In this document: piece after piece, positions 13,401 to 27,185 of the stretch
Layout of the letters: every line of letters begins with the position of its first letter
Position numbering within the stretch: position 1 is the stretch's first letter
From: Dioscorea cayenensis subsp. rotundata
Taxonomy: Eukaryota; Streptophyta; Magnoliopsida; Dioscoreales; Dioscoreaceae
Length of the DNA: 64,000 bases
Direction: 5' to 3'
Assembly: GCF_009730915.1 (NCBI RefSeq)
Contig: NC_052492.1
Span: 62,001-126,000 of the forward strand
The notes under the pieces: model-generated
Seen by the model: the letters and a program-made list of their open reading frames with translations, nothing else
What the model was told of the DNA's origin: nothing
Databases searched by the model: none
Translations under genes and position numbers: made by a program

Positions 13401-16400
13401 ACTTGTAATCTACTCGTCAAAGACTGGATAGTGAAAATTAAATTGACATCTGCTTTAGTTTTTTTCCTTTATATACCATTATTGTGTCTTTTTTGTAAAT
13501 ATGTTTATTATTTCTTCCCTTAAATAAGTAAATTCACTCTCTACTCAATGAAAACCATCATATTAAAAATGCTGCCATAACGTTTAGTTTCCTCCTCAAA
13601 ACATCTAGCTCGTTTATTATTTATCACCAGTTGTTGGGGAACTTGTACATGTTTGGTCAAACATTGTTCTTACATTTCAGAGATCTATATCAATTTGCCA
13701 AATGAACTTATTCTATGGCAGGAATCCTTAGACAAATAAGAAAATTACAGAGAATGAGAAACAATTGAGGCTTTTTTACACAGCTTAGTTCAGCATGTAT
13801 CAGACTCTATTTACATAAAATTTGAGGATTGATTGATGACAGAGAAGATATCTTATGAAAAGATAGTGTATTCTGTAATCACCTAGCTTCTACAGGTGTG
13901 GTCTGCTTAAGGATGATTTATTACATTTTACTGAAATATTTATAATAAGAAGGTATTTTCCTGACTGTACTTGTGTGTAATTGAGACCATCTACCTGGTT
14001 TCTACCATGGTTTTACTTGATGATTCTATGAACTATACATATGCTGCTTTTTAATGTTTTTTTTTTCATGCTATTGGAAGTGATCAGCACAAGTTTGCAA
14101 TGCATTTCCATCAAAGACCTTTTATTCCTTCTCCATGATTACATTTGGTAACAGTAAATATCTACTGATGTTCAGGCTGTTGTAGAAGTGGCAGAAGATA
14201 TATGGGACCGGTATGGTTCTGATTTTGGAACTGACTATTCTGGTCTTTTCAATGTACTTTCACATACCAACTTCAATGTGCGGATGGCTGCTGGAGAGGC
14301 ATTAGCTGCAGCTCTGGATGAAAACCCAGAAACTGTGCAAGTTAGTCTTGTCATTGATTCCATTGCTTTAGGTGAAAAAATGAGTTCATTGTTTTTCATT
14401 AATTTTTTGCCTTTTCAGGAAACACTTTCTACTTTGTTTTCTTTGTATATTCGGGATCTTGGCAGTGGGATGGATGTAGCAGATTCTTGTTGGTTAGGAC
14501 GACAAGGCATAGCTTTGGCACTTCTCTCTGCTTCTGATGTGTTGAGAACTAAAGATCTTCCTGTTGTTATGACATTTCTGATCTCACGTGCCCTAGTAAG
14601 TTTATCATGCCACTACTCTTTGGTTCTTGTTTAATTTGTTGTCAACTTTATTATAGGTTATGCAATCTAAATTGTAGGTGATACCTCATGGGAGTTATTC
14701 CAGTAATCTAATAATTTTGTTGGTAGATACTTCTCAGTTTGATAGCCCGCCATTGTTATGTTAAATCATATAATGTGCAAAAATTGAATTTGCTATCTCA
14801 TGTTGATTAAGATCTCTCTCTCTCTCTTTTTTAAACATAATTTTTCATATTCTATTGCAGGCAGACCCAAACCTGGATGTTCGTAGCAGAATGATAAATG
14901 CTGGGATCATGATTATTGACAAGCATGGGAAAGAAAATGTCCCCTTGCTGTTTCCAATTTTTGAAAGTTACTTGCAAAAAAAAGTATGATTTTATCTCAT
15001 TGGAAATTTCTTTACTTTTTATTAGTTTTCATTTAATTTGTAAGCTTTTCAGTCAACTCTGTCGATTTCATATAGGCTTCGGACGAAGAAAAATATGACT
15101 TGGTCAGAGAGGGTGTTGTTATATTTACCGGAGCCCTTGCTAAACATTTATCCAAGGTGCCCATTTATGAAGCATTTTTTTCTTCTTTTTCTTTTTTCTG
15201 GGTTGAGGCTTTTAGATGTCTGGTTGATCCTTGAATTCAAATTTTGATCTTGCTAGGATGATCCTAAAATACATGCTGTTGTTGAGAAGTTGTTGGATGT
15301 TTTGAACACTCCTTCAGAGGCAGTTCAACGAGCTGTCTCTGACTGTCTATCTCCATTAATGATTTCAAAGAAGGCAAGTAATAGCATCTCTACTGCCTAA
15401 GATGTAATTTCTTTTCTCATTTTCTTGTTTGAAGTGTGATGATGTATTTCCTACATTTCCTGATGTTTCCACCGTTTTTCATAGAAGTTTCCAACCTTCT
15501 CTCTCAAGCTTGATAAATGTGACACTGTTTTGTACCCTTTCAAATATTTGTGTTTGGATCAGGAAGATGGCCAAACTCTTGTTTCTGGACTTTTGAATCG
15601 GTTAATGAAAAGTGACAAGTATGGAGAGCGGCGTGGGGCAGCATTTGGCCTAGCTGGAGTTGTAAAAGGCTTTGGAATATCTTGCCTTAAAAAGTATGGC
15701 ATTACCACTGTGTTGAGGGAAGGTTTGGAGGACAGGTATGCAACTCAATTGTCCCCCTTGCTTTCTATCTCACATGCTAGTATATCATCAGTGTAAATGC
15801 ATCACTTCATGGTTTTCTCTTCTTTTATTTTTGATGATTTAGCATCTATGTACTAGTGAGCTAAGTGCCAAGTGGCACAATCCAATGGCTTGGGTTCAAT
15901 CTCGACTTATATGTTGAATTGCTATTTGCAGAGGTCTCTGCTTAATCTAAGGCTGTACATGAAAAATGGCAGCTTGTATTTAATACCTCAATTCTTCAGA
16001 TGAATGATGGTCTCAGAATCTATAGCATTGTGTGTAACAGAATAAATATTTCATCAGTATATATACACATACAACATGCATATATATATGTATACACATA
16101 CATGCACACGTAGTAAAGTAGTTAAATATCGGTGAGTATCTCATTTTCTTTTGGTTATGGTGAAGTTTTATTATTTAAGGAAGTTCATAAATCAATGCTA
16201 ATTTAAGTAGAAGATAAACACTCTTCAATAGTGCAACTGCAACATTTATTCAAGACAAATAGCTGGAAATGTGCATAAAAGCCAGCACTCTTTGCTTGCA
16301 AATAAACAGAGAAGCTCGCAGTCATGAAGTGTTGAAAAAAAAACATGCAAACTACTTATCTTTGTCAAATTATATATCCCCTCAAATGTGTTTGTGCTGA

Positions 16401-19400
16401 TATTTCTTTGGCCAAGGAAAGTCTTATCTCATCAGTGAAAATCTTCTGTGCGAACAGGTGGGCTAAGGCTTGATGATCATAATTCAGATTTAACCTGTTA
16501 TGATAAAGTTGGCCATGAAATGCTATGGCCCCATGTAAATTTTGAATAAGTTCACGACTATGATCATTAATGTGAAATAAGGAGCAGTTCTCCAAAATAA
16601 TTCTGCTTAAATGATATTTTTCTTTCATTTTTCTTCTATGGGGTCGTTAATGTATGTTCATAGGTATAAAATTGACAGAAAAGTCAATTTCCTTATAAAT
16701 GCAAGTTCTATGTTCCATATCTTTAACAAATTTCTGCTGCAGAAATTCTGCAAAATCACGCGAGGGGGCTTTACTTGCGTTTGAATGTCTCTGTGAAAAG
16801 CTTGGGAGGTTATTTGAACCGTGAGTAATATATCATTTCAGATAAAGCATACAAGCATTGATTTATATATCTAATTATATCTTTCCTCGCAGATATGTGA
16901 TCCAAATGTTACCGTTGCTTCTGGTTTCTTTCTCTGATCAAGTTGCTGCTGTACGTGAAGCTGCTGAGTGCGCTGCTCGTGCAATGATGTCAAAAATGAC
17001 TGGTTATGGAGTGAAACTTATCCTTCCATCACTTCTTAAGGTTCTTGAATTTTTAAGCTCCTTCATTACTTGTGGATATCTATTGCAATTTTGAGTCAGT
17101 TGTAATCAATACTAGTCCATATTGGTTGAATTTCAATTTTTTGTGATCCTTGATGAAGGCATGCACTTATCCTTGTTCAAATGAATATCTTCTTTGTGTT
17201 CTCATTTTATTTATTTTTTGATCAAGCTTCCACTTCACTTGTCATTTGAAAGACTTCAATGTGCTTATGCATTTTAAAGGGTTTGTTAGGGAACTATTGT
17301 TTTTACCCTTTTTAAAATCTTGATTTGTATTCACTAATAATATTTTAATTTGCCTGGCATTCTTTCTAAAAGCAGGCTGAAGTTTTAATTAAACTTTGGA
17401 AATTATGAAAGAAAAGTATATAGATCTGGTGTTTTGTGACATATTTTGAGCTTTGACCAGGGTTTGGAGGATAAAGCATGGCGGACTAAGCAAAGTAGTG
17501 TTCAGCTGCTTGGAGCTATGGCATATTGTGCTCCTCAGCAACTTTCTCAGTGCCTGCCCAAAATTGTTCCTAAATTAACAGAGGTACTTTTACTGTTCAA
17601 CATTGGAAATTAAAAATGATTTAATTTGGAGTTGGTTCTTAAAAGGGTATGAACTTATGCAGGTTCTGACTGATACACACCCAAAGGTTCAATCTGCAGG
17701 TCAAACATCGCTGCAGCAGGTGATCGCATAGTTTGCTTGCTTGACACTAATCACATTTATCATAATTTGATATTTAATTTAAGTGCTCTCTCTCTCTCTC
17801 TCTCTCTCAGGTTGGTAGTGTGATAAAAAACCCTGAGATATCTGCCCTTGTTCCCACTCTTTTGATGGCTCTCACTGATCCTAATGAGCACACGAAACAT
17901 TCTCTTGACATTCTTCTTCAAGTAAGCCTTCTGCATGGTCATCAAACCAAGCTGTTATATAACTTTAAAACATTATCTATTGCCAAGGATGGCATGCTTT
18001 ACTTGCTGATGGTGTTGATTGTATATTCCAGACTACTTTTATCAATTCAATTGATGCTCCTTCATTGGCGTTATTGGTGCCTATCGTTCACAGAGGCCTA
18101 AGAGAAAGGAGTGCTGATACCAAGAAAAAGGCAGCACAGATTGTTGGCAATATGTGTTCCTTAGTAACTGAACCCAAGGACATGGTTCCATATATTGGAT
18201 TATTACTTCCAGAAGTGAAAAAGGTTCTTTTTTTTATTCTGCATTAATGACATGATTGCTATCCTTTGTGTCGGTGATTTAATAGTCGTGCTAAAATAGG
18301 TTCTAGTGGACCCTATACCAGAAGTTAGGTCTGTTGCAGCCAGGGCCCTTGGATCTCTAATTAGGGGAATGGGAGAAGAGAACTTTCCGGAACTTGTGCC
18401 CTGGCTGTTGGAGACGCTCAAGTCTGATAACAGTAACGTTGAGCGATCTGGAGCTGCGCAAGGATTAAGTGAGGTGAGAATCCTTTTTTTTTTTTCTCTT
18501 GATCTTGCAGTATCATTTCTGTGATATTTTTTGTCTGGTATGCATTTTCTTTTGTATTCAGTATGTGTTTCTTAATGATCACTGATAATTTATTATAGAA
18601 TTGTATCAGTGTGTAAATTCAAGATAATACCTCATGCCAATAAATAGTACTTTACTCATATTTTACAATAAAATTTGACTAAAAGTAAATGGATTTACCC
18701 TTTGACTTGCACTTTTCATTCAGTTTTGGTTGCACTTGCGGAATTGTGAAAAAATATTTTGTTTGATCATACTAAGGCATAATCCCTGAAGCCAATAATT
18801 CGAATTAGTCATTTGTCCTATCACTTTCTCAACCTTGAATTAAAGTAGAAGCTAGTTAATTTTTCAAGCATGCAATGAATCCACTCATCTTGGACGTGCT
18901 TGTTTTATAACCTCTGTTTATTTTTGGTAACATCCTCTACATTGAATATAACATTTCATTGATACATGGGAGTATACATTGTTAGGTTTTAGCTGCTCTT
19001 GGTAAAGAGTATTTCGATCACATCCTTCCTGATATCATCCGGAATTGTTCTCACCAAAGGGCATCCGTGCGGGATGGGCATTTGACACTTTTTAAGGTGA
19101 GCAGAGACATTTTTCCTTTTTTTTCAATTCCCTTCTGGTCTCTCTCAATCTTAGTCTCATAAAATATTACATGCAGTATTTGCCAAGGTCGCAAGGCATC
19201 ATGTTCCAGAATTACCTACAGCAAGTGTTGCCAGCCATATTAGATGGTGTGTGAATTTTTTTGTGGATATTGCTTTGGATTCTGTATTCATTTCTAATAT
19301 GGGCATGGTTTTATTTAGGGCTTGCTGATGAAAACGAATCTGTTCGTGATGCGGCACTCAGCGCAGGCCATGTTTTTGTTGAACATTACGCAACTACGTA

Positions 19401-22400
19401 AGTGCTTCTATGATCTTTTGTGCTAAGTTTATGTTTGTTTTATTTCATGAAATATGGAATATTTATTTCTGAAACACCATAACAGTTCTCTTCCTCTCCT
19501 ACTACCTGCTGTCGAAGATGGCATTTTTAATGACAACTGGCGCATTCGACAAAGCTCAGTTGAACTTCTTGGTGACCTTCTTTTCAAGGTTTGCCCCACC
19601 GTCTTTCTTCACCAATTTTAGATTAAAATTCCAAATGTATCCGGTGATTTACTTTTGTCACTTGCAGGTTGCTGGAACATCAGGAAAGGCATTACTGGAA
19701 GGTGGCAGTGATGATGAAGGTGCCAGCACTGAAGCTCATGGACGAGCTATTATTGAAGTATTGGGCAGGGATAAGCGCAATGAGGTTCTTGCTGCTCTTT
19801 ATATGGTTCGTACCGATGTCAGTTTGTCCGTACGGCAGGTATGCGTGACCACCAAGGATTTTTACCTTGCTAATGTTTCTCATTATGAGTTCTAATTTAG
19901 TTGGAAAAACCTTTTGGGGCATAAGGTATATAGCGCCACATTCTAAACTTTTTCTTTTGTCAGGCTGCTTTGCATGTCTGGAAGACCATTGTAGCCAACA
20001 CTCCCAAGACCCTTAAGGAAATAATGCCAGTTTTAATGAACACCCTAATCTCTTCTCTGGCCTCAACATCCTCAGAAAGACGGCAGGTCTGCACCTAAGA
20101 ATACAATTTCACCTCATTGAAAGTTTTGGCTTATTCTTTAAATTTCACTTTACCAGGTTGCGGGGAGATCTCTTGGTGAGCTTGTTAGGAAGCTTGGTGA
20201 AAGAGTCCTACCCTCCATCATTCCAATTCTGGCGAAAGGACTTAAAGATCCCAATATGAGCAGAAGACAAGTGAGTTCTCTGTCATGATCAGATCCCCTT
20301 TTTTTAGCTTTGTGCTCAAGTTCTTACTTAGCCAAATGGTTGAGTACGGTTTGGCCCAATGCTTAGTGTGGATATACAATTGTTTACTTTTGGGGGTGGG
20401 GGTGGGGGTGGTTCTATAAGCTTAGCCAAAGAGCAGCAACCCTTTTTTTCCTCATAATGAGTTTGATTTTTGATTTTTAGAATCCGTATTGCAACAGATG
20501 AAAATATTCTTCTATAAGCTCATGAGATGATATATGTAAATATGTATATATAGGCATGTATATTGGTATTGTATCAAAACATTAGCATGGATTTTGTTTA
20601 TGTATGAGTGATATTAAGTTCTGGTTGTCTTCATATATAAATAGCCATACAATACTCTTTTTTGTTGGGCTCATCTTTCTTATCTGACAGCTTCCTATTG
20701 AATATCCAGGATAATATTTATTTTTTTGTTCTCATAATTTCTTTTTTTAATGCTCAATTTTGATTAACAGGGTGTGTGTATTGGTCTAAGTGAAGTGATG
20801 GCAAGCGCTGGTAAGCACCAATTGCTGAATTTCATGGAACAGCTCATACCTACGATACGTACAGCCCTTTGTGATAGGTTTGCATTTCTCACATACAGTT
20901 GTTCTTATGCGATCTTACGTTTATTTATTTTCTTATTGTTATATATAACTGTGCAACCTTCACTGCATGCTTGCTACAGCTCGGCAGAAGTTCGTGAATC
21001 TGCTGGTGTAGCATTTAGTACTCTATACAAGGTACTTCTCTAGCTTGTGAATTTGGCTTCTTTGGGTACCTATTTTGGGCCGTAACATATCTCATGAAAC
21101 CTAATGCTTCAGACTGCTGGCATGCAAGCAATCGATGAAATTGTCCCTACTCTCCTGCGCTCATTGGAAGATGATAAGACATCAGAGACTGCTCTTGATG
21201 GATTAAAGCAAATACTAAGGTTTCATTTTAATTTTACTTGCCGTGTAGGCTTTTAATGCGTATTGTAGATATTTGGTAGTTGATCAACTTCTATTAATTG
21301 TTAATTTATTATGTTTCCAACTTTAGTGTCAGGACAGCTGCAGTGTTGCCCCATATCTTGCCCAAACTGGTCCATCCTCCAATTTCGTGAGTTTATTGTT
21401 CATTTGGTTTGTCCCTATGATAAATAGAAAGCAACTGTTTGTGTTGTGACACATTTGTTATGCGTTCAGTGCCTTCAATGCCCATGCTTTAGGAGCCTTA
21501 GCGGAGGTTGCAGGGGCTGGTTTAAATTCTCATGTTGGAACAATTCTTCCAGCTTTGCTAATTGCTATGGGTGAAGATGATGTGGTTAGTTATGCCTTCT
21601 CAATTCTCTCCTGAGGGTTACAGTTTTCTTGGCTTTCCTTGATGCTTGTCTATTATAATTTTTATGTTTTGTTTCTATATCAATTTTCAAATTCAATTAG
21701 GAAGTGTACAAAGGTTTTAACATTTCGACTTTTTATAGCTGTTAGTACAGCTGCTGCTGGATTTGAGAAAAAAAAAAAAATGATGTCATTGGTGTCATGG
21801 TATCTAGAACTTGTGTTCACTGAGCAATTAAGCTAATTTGAATCCGTTACCTTGAACTTATTATCAATTTTTATATCATTAATTATTTCTTATTATTAAT
21901 TATTTTTTCCAATGTGATCTTGAGTGCCATGTTCCTTTTTAAAAAGTTAAGAAAGTGTATTTTATTATTCTGATCTTTTTCAAATTTTAGAACCTACGAA
22001 ACTCTGCAAAGAAGGCTGCTGAAACTGTTGTTTTGGTGATTGATGAGGAAGGCGTAGAGTCCTTGATTGCAGAACTTCTTAAAGGAGCTGGAGATGGCCA
22101 GGTTAACTCAAATTGGTCTGAGTAATATATTGTTGTTGTTTTTTTCCCCATTAATCTACTCATTTGGACTTCTTGCAGGCTCTCATGAGAAGAGGTTCTG
22201 CCTACCTGATAGGATACCTTTTCAGAAACAGCAAACTATACCTGGTGGATGAGGCCCCTGACATGATCTCAACACTGATCGGTTTGTTGAGTGATACTGA
22301 TTCTGCCTCTGTGATGGTACATATGTAGAGCAGTCTATGATTATGTCTAGCTTTACTCCAATACAACCATATACTGATGTTACACTTGACAGGCTGCTTG

Positions 22401-25400
22401 GGAAGCTTTAGGAAGGGTTGTTGGATCAGTTCCAAAAGAGGTCTTGCCTTCATATATCAAAGTTGTTCGTGATGCGGTCTCTACAGCCAGAGATAAGGAA
22501 CGAAGAAAAAGAAAGGTACATTACATTGTTAACAGATACATCTCTTCCTAATACATATGATGTCTATTCCCCCTGACATTTCATTGTGCTTTCTTATCAG
22601 GGTGGATCAATCCGTATACCCGGCTTGTGTCTTCCTAAAGCTCTTCAACCTTTGCTTCCAATTTTTCTCCAGGTATTAGCCATACAGATTTTGTAATCTA
22701 TTGATGCCTAACTTTGCAATTTAGTCATACGACCAGTTACCATAAATTTGCCATGTTTGCAAATGTGGGTGTTTTAACTCTGGACCTTGGTTGTCATGAA
22801 GGATTTGGAGAAATCTATTCTTCATAGGTTAACTTGTTTAATTCAAATTGATGCTGTGTAGGGGTGATGCACCATAATTACAACCTGACTTTCGATTCAT
22901 ATTTTGCTGATGTTAAGACCTCCTTATACTGGCAGGGGCTAATTAGTGGTTCGGCTGAAACAAAAGAGCAAGCGGCTGAGGGTTTGGGGGAATTAATTGA
23001 TGTGACTAGTGAACAAACTCTGAAAGACTTTGTTGTTCCCATCACAGGGTATGACTATTAACGAGCCTGAAATTTTGATATCTCATATATTATATTTATA
23101 ATTTTGTATTTAGTATATTTTCTTGTGGGTTTTTTTTTTAATTGGGAGTTATATTCCTTTGCGAAGGTAGGTTGGTGCCTGTTGTAAAAAGTTTAAAGAT
23201 GGCTGGACTTGATTTTGTATTAGTTTAGGGTGCTTTTCATACAAATTGGCTGGTAAATACCATGTTGTTCTATGTCTATCATCTTTATAGTAGAAATTTT
23301 ACCTTTTAAATCTATTTTAAAAACGAGAAATAGAATGTAGTTGTTTACTGGATACCCAGATGATGTATTTGCAGTGAGTGACATCTCTGTCCAAAATTTT
23401 CATACAGGCCTCTCATTCGGATCTTGGGAGATAGGTTTGCTTGGCAAGTTAAAGCAGCTATCTTGTCAACATTATCCATCCTAATAAGCAAAGGAGGGAT
23501 TACCCTAAAGCCATTTCTTCCACAGCTTCAAACTACATTCATCAAATGCCTGCAGGATAATGCAAGGTTGCATCTGAAATGCGATTTTAATATGCCTCTG
23601 ATGTAGCTTAGTGTTCTTATGTTGAACAATGAGCAATGCAGGACGGTTCGCACAAGCTCTGCGCTTGCTCTGGGGAAGCTTAGTGCTCTAAGTACTCGGG
23701 TCGATCCTTTAGCCGGTGACCTCCTTTCTGCTTTGCAGGTGACAAATGTCTGTTGAATATGTTGTTGATGTTTAGTTTTAGCACTTCCTAATAAGTTGAT
23801 ATATCAGGCTTCGGATGGTGGTGTCAGGGAGGCTGTGTTAACTGCTCTTAAGGGTGTTGTTAAGCATGCAGGGAAGGGTGTAAGCAGTGCAGTTAGATCG
23901 CGGCTATGTATTGTCCTCAAAGGTTTGTTACAGCTTGATGATGAAGGAGTGCAAATTTCCACAGCAAAAGTGATGGGAACTCTGTCCCAGGTTTGGATTA
24001 ATTGTCATATTATTTGAGTTTAGTTTGTTTCTGAATTTTTATCAGTGGTTTGCAATACTGAAGATATCAAAATCTTTGCTGATTATAAAATCCTTCGGGA
24101 CATTTCAACAATAGCCATCTTGCAGGTTTGTCGAATTACTATGTGAACTCATTATCCCTGAAATATTGCTTGTGTGACTTGTGGATGCCCCATGTTGACC
24201 ATATGTAAGGGGTTTGGATATCAGTGCTTCCAAACATAAACCTGATTTTACATCCCTGTGTGGTCTGCATGTGGTGCCTTATGAAAATATGCTACCCTTG
24301 ATTGTTCACCTGGAATTGCATATTGTTGTAAATGTTTTTGTGGATGAATTATAACTAGTATAATGGCATCTTTTCCCTTGTGAATCATTATCAATGTAAC
24401 AGTACCTTATAAGGCTATGCTTATGAGGCGAAAATTAAATTATGGCACATTAAAGCATTATTTCTGCTTGTGGAAGCATTTTTTAATTCAATTCATCTTC
24501 CTTCTTGTCATCTCTATCTAACCTGTCAGCTTTGCTTTGACAGTACATGGACGATAGCGAGCTCTTGGATCTTCTTCAGACACTGTCTGACTGGAGTGCT
24601 TCACCGCTCTGGTACATTAGGCATGGGGCTATGCTTATGTTTGCGTCAATGGCAGTGCACAGCGCATCAAAGATAGGCCAATCTTCAATGTTTCCTTCCC
24701 TTATAAATCATTTAAGAGATGCTTTGAAAGATGATAAGGTTCTCCGTTAATCAGCCCATACATGTCTTGTGTATTTATTATTTGAGCTTACCTTTTTATT
24801 TTAATTTAATTTAATTTAATTTTATTTTATTTTATTTGTCATTTGCTGCAACAGTTTCCTATTCGTGAAACTGCTACGAAGGTGTTGGGAAGGCTTTTAC
24901 TGTGTCAGGTCCAAACTCAAGCTAATGCAAATGCATCAGCGGAGATTCTTCAGTTACTTCTGTCGGCTGTCAAGGATGAATCTAGTGAAGTCAGGAAGCG
25001 ATCTCTATCATGTCTGAGATCTGTAGCAAAGGTCTGAAAGATGAATTTGGTGCATAGCTTGTATGGTTTTTATATGTAATAATCTTTTCCTTTTCTTACT
25101 TCACTTTAGGTGAACACTTCGTTTGTTACAAATAATCTATTGATCTTGGGCCCTGCTATTGCGGATTGCTTGAAGGATGGGAATACCCCTGTACGACTTG
25201 CTGCTGAACGTTGTGCACTGCATGTTTTCCAGCTGACAAAAGGTATTTCTTTTTACTTCATTTTTATTTCTATGCTGTGTAAGAGTTAAGTGCAATGAAT
25301 GAGTTAATATCCAGAGACATCCAAATGTTTCGAATTTGTGCAGAAAAGCTGCATCATGATTTTTTTTAATTAAGTAATTATTTAAAAAAAAGGCTTGTTT

Positions 25401-26173
25401 TTATGTATATGTGGTGAAACTTGAAAGTTCAGGTTTTTTTTTTCTTAATTTGCTTCTTGTTTTGTATATGTGGTGAAATTTGGAAGATTTGGTACCTATA
25501 ATGGATTTCCGAGTAGATTTTTCTAGTTCTCTATAATGCATTCGTTGAACCAAGAGTTTGGAAATATTCTGTACAGGTGCAGATCATGTTCAAGCTGCAC
25601 AAAAGTACATCACAGGCTTGGATGCAAGAAGACTTTCAAAATTCTCTGAGAACAGGTACATTTTGTTTGAACCCTTTAAGGTCTTGTTGGCCTTGTGCCA
25701 AACTGCAGCTTGCAATCTTGGTAATATTTGCATTTTGTTTTTCACAAGATATAATTATTTTTCGACGACTATGCTACCTATTAAGTATAGATGGTTGATA
25801 TTAGACACGGCCACATTTTCATTGTGCTATTTGATATATAGCCAATGAAGTGAACCTCAGGTTATTCAATTTTTTTTTATATATTTATGTTGGAGCCTTG
25901 CCAATAGTCATTGGCTTCTCGTTACTGGTGTATTCTTGGTAGCTGATGAAACTAATCTTTGTCAGTTAGAAGCTAATTAGTGTTTTCAAGATGTATTGGT
26001 CAGTGCATCAAGAACCATATCTACAGTCAGTAAACAAAACATGTCACATAACTCTCTACTAGGACCTCTTAGGTTTCATTGACTTACTTTATGGTGTAAT
26101 TCTTATTCTTTGATTGCTTGGTTCTTGCAGTGATGATAGTGGGAATAGCGATGATGATGCAGCAAATACATGA
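4451..26173 (+). CDS. GCN1: GCN1 / ILITYHIA, HEAT-repeat activator of the eIF2alpha kinase GCN2 (60 exons, complete)
   Basis: Cytosolic, ribosome-associated scaffold. In the known family it passes the uncharged-tRNA/stalled-ribosome signal to GCN2, which phosphorylates eIF2alpha; Arabidopsis ILITYHIA also affects immunity and growth. The spliced product is about 2,622 aa, normal for plants, and nearly all HEAT repeats. The N-terminal start is [17 protein letters not shown]. The eEF3-like block is about residues 1385-1680, with stretches such as [12 protein letters not shown] and [14 protein letters not shown]. The likely GCN2-binding (RWD-binding) region is near 2070-2250, and the tail is acidic ([10 protein letters not shown]). 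Every exon junction keeps frame and no stop is met; intron 27 is GC-AG. Exons: 4451-4553, 5247-5623, 5737-5868, 6045-6426, 6561-6707, 6847-7031, 7150-7276, 7365-7438, 7820-7896, 7969-8005, 8079-8245, 8647-8830, 9265-9342, 9952-10071, 10162-10221, 11029-11154, 11239-11335, 11431-11600, 12142-12444, 12528-12644, 12723-12824, 12906-13055, 14176-14340, 14419-14595, 14861-14983, 15076-15156, 15257-15373, 15563-15735, 16743-16820, 16893-17040, 17461-17583, 17663-17719, 17811-17921, 18032-18223, 18300-18473, 18986-19096, 19177-19246, 19319-19397, 19486-19588, 19668-19838, 19964-20086, 20157-20270, 20771-20877, 20980-21031, 21113-21219, 21327-21386, 21470-21584, 21991-22101, 22179-22316, 22393-22515, 22601-22672, 22936-23048, 23408-23566, 23642-23738, 23808-23990, 24544-24738, 24855-25031, 25110-25242, 25577-25655, 26131-26173. 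Confidence 0.96.
7484..7503. repeat. (AT)n microsatellite in GCN1 intron 8
   Basis: About ten AT units inside the intron between exons 8 and 9 of GCN1. No function is implied; it is likely to vary in length between individuals. Confidence 0.85.
15374..15562 (+). other. GC-AG intron (GCN1 intron 27)
   Basis: The exon ends ...TCAAAGAAG and is followed by GCAAGT, a strong GC donor. The acceptor is ATCAG before GAAGATGG. Only this junction keeps the GCN1 frame (SKK|EDGQTLV). Using the nearby GT at 15378 would put the next exon out of frame. Confidence 0.88.
17786..17808 (+). repeat. (CT)n microsatellite acting as the polypyrimidine tract of GCN1 intron 32
   Basis: An uninterrupted CT run ends one base before the splice-acceptor AG at 17809-17810, which precedes GTTGGTAGTGTG. 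Here the microsatellite is the polypyrimidine tract itself, so a change in its length could alter splice efficiency. Confidence 0.85.
24794..24836. repeat. AT-rich pentanucleotide repeat in GCN1 intron 56
   Basis: Tandem TTTAA units followed by TTTTA units, between exons 56 and 57 of GCN1, about 18 bases upstream of the splice acceptor. It is a simple repeat with no coding content. Confidence 0.75.
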
Positions 26174-26727
26174 AACATCAAGCACACCTTTGCTTTACAG
26201 ATTTATGCCGTATGATCGGCCATCACACAGATTGGAAGTCACAGAACAACAGACTTAATATTTTTTTTTTTTAACTCTTCAGTTTTCCATCCATAGGCAA
26301 AGATCACGAAAGAGTTTCAGGGGGCACCCAAAATTTATGGCAACAAAGAGTTTGTTTTTTCACTTTACGTGGGACCTATATTTAAGTTTTAATCCAATTA
26401 TCTGAAAAGAGGGGATCTCTTCCCTTTGTAAAGATTATAGTTGTCTTCCAGTTTTGTACCATGTACTTATACGTGGGTGGGATTGATTGAACAAGTTGGA
26501 ATTTCTCTGTTCACGTTGGTTCATTATGTGCTTCATTGATGGTTTTGTTTTAGACGTTTTGAATTGTAGTCTAGTTTTGTACAAGTGAATTGTAGTCTAT
26601 GATATAATCGTCATCGCTTATCTCATCAATTTATTTAATTCTCAGATCCTCTGGTCTTTTCATTAGCCCCACTTTGTGTTTCTTTCTTTGACCGTCATGT
26701 CATTCTCAATGTCTCAATGACTTAAAA

Positions 26728-26768
<41 letters not shown>

Positions 26769-27144
26769 ATAAAAACACAAAACACAAAACACAAAAATAA
26801 ATGCTTCTAATTAAGCCTAATAAATTCTATCTTATTCTTCAGTTACCTCGTATTTACGTTAGTACTGTTATACTATACCCACAATGGATTTTAAGCTTGA
26901 GCGTATCCCACATCTGACGGCGTCCATCTCGAAACTTTTAGAATCTTATAGCCGTCTGATTGGGTGTATATGAAATTTTAAGTTGAACCCGCGAGGCATT
27001 TTAACAATGGCAGTGGTGACAACTACTACCCACCACCATGGCTCCTGCCTCCAACTGCCGCCTTTTTCGATCACGAGAAGTTCAACAAGGAACCTCTCGG
27101 CGGCCGCCGCCACTCGTCTCCGTTCCTTCGGTTCCTATAAATTC
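26174..27144. other. GCN1 3' flank and TH2 upstream region
   Basis: The first few hundred bases after the GCN1 stop at 26171-26173 are probably its 3' UTR. A (TA)18 run lies at 26731-26766. From about 26990 the base composition becomes GC-richer, which fits the 5' leader of TH2. Upstream ATGs at 27007 and 27038 are in other frames than the TH2 start at 27186. The promoter must lie here, but no distinct core element is convincing. Confidence 0.55.
26731..26766. repeat. (TA)18 microsatellite
   Basis: 36 bases of uninterrupted TA between GCN1 and TH2. It is a long perfect simple repeat and probably highly polymorphic. Confidence 0.95.
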
Positions 27145-27152
27145 AACCCTAA
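27145..27152 (+). promoter_or_regulatory. Telo-box-like AACCCTAA upstream of TH2
   Basis: AACCCTAA lies 34 bases upstream of the first TH2 start codon, probably in the 5' leader. The same motif type occurs upstream of GCN1, the LRR gene and CLASP in this window. Function is inferred only. Confidence 0.35.
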
Positions 27153-27185
27153 TTCCCAATTCTCTCTTTTCTTTCTCCTCATTTG

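Noticed and set aside
27136..27142. TATAAAT as a TH2 TATA box
   Set aside because: It lies only 44-50 bases from the first ATG, leaving an implausibly short leader; a leader motif or chance is more likely.
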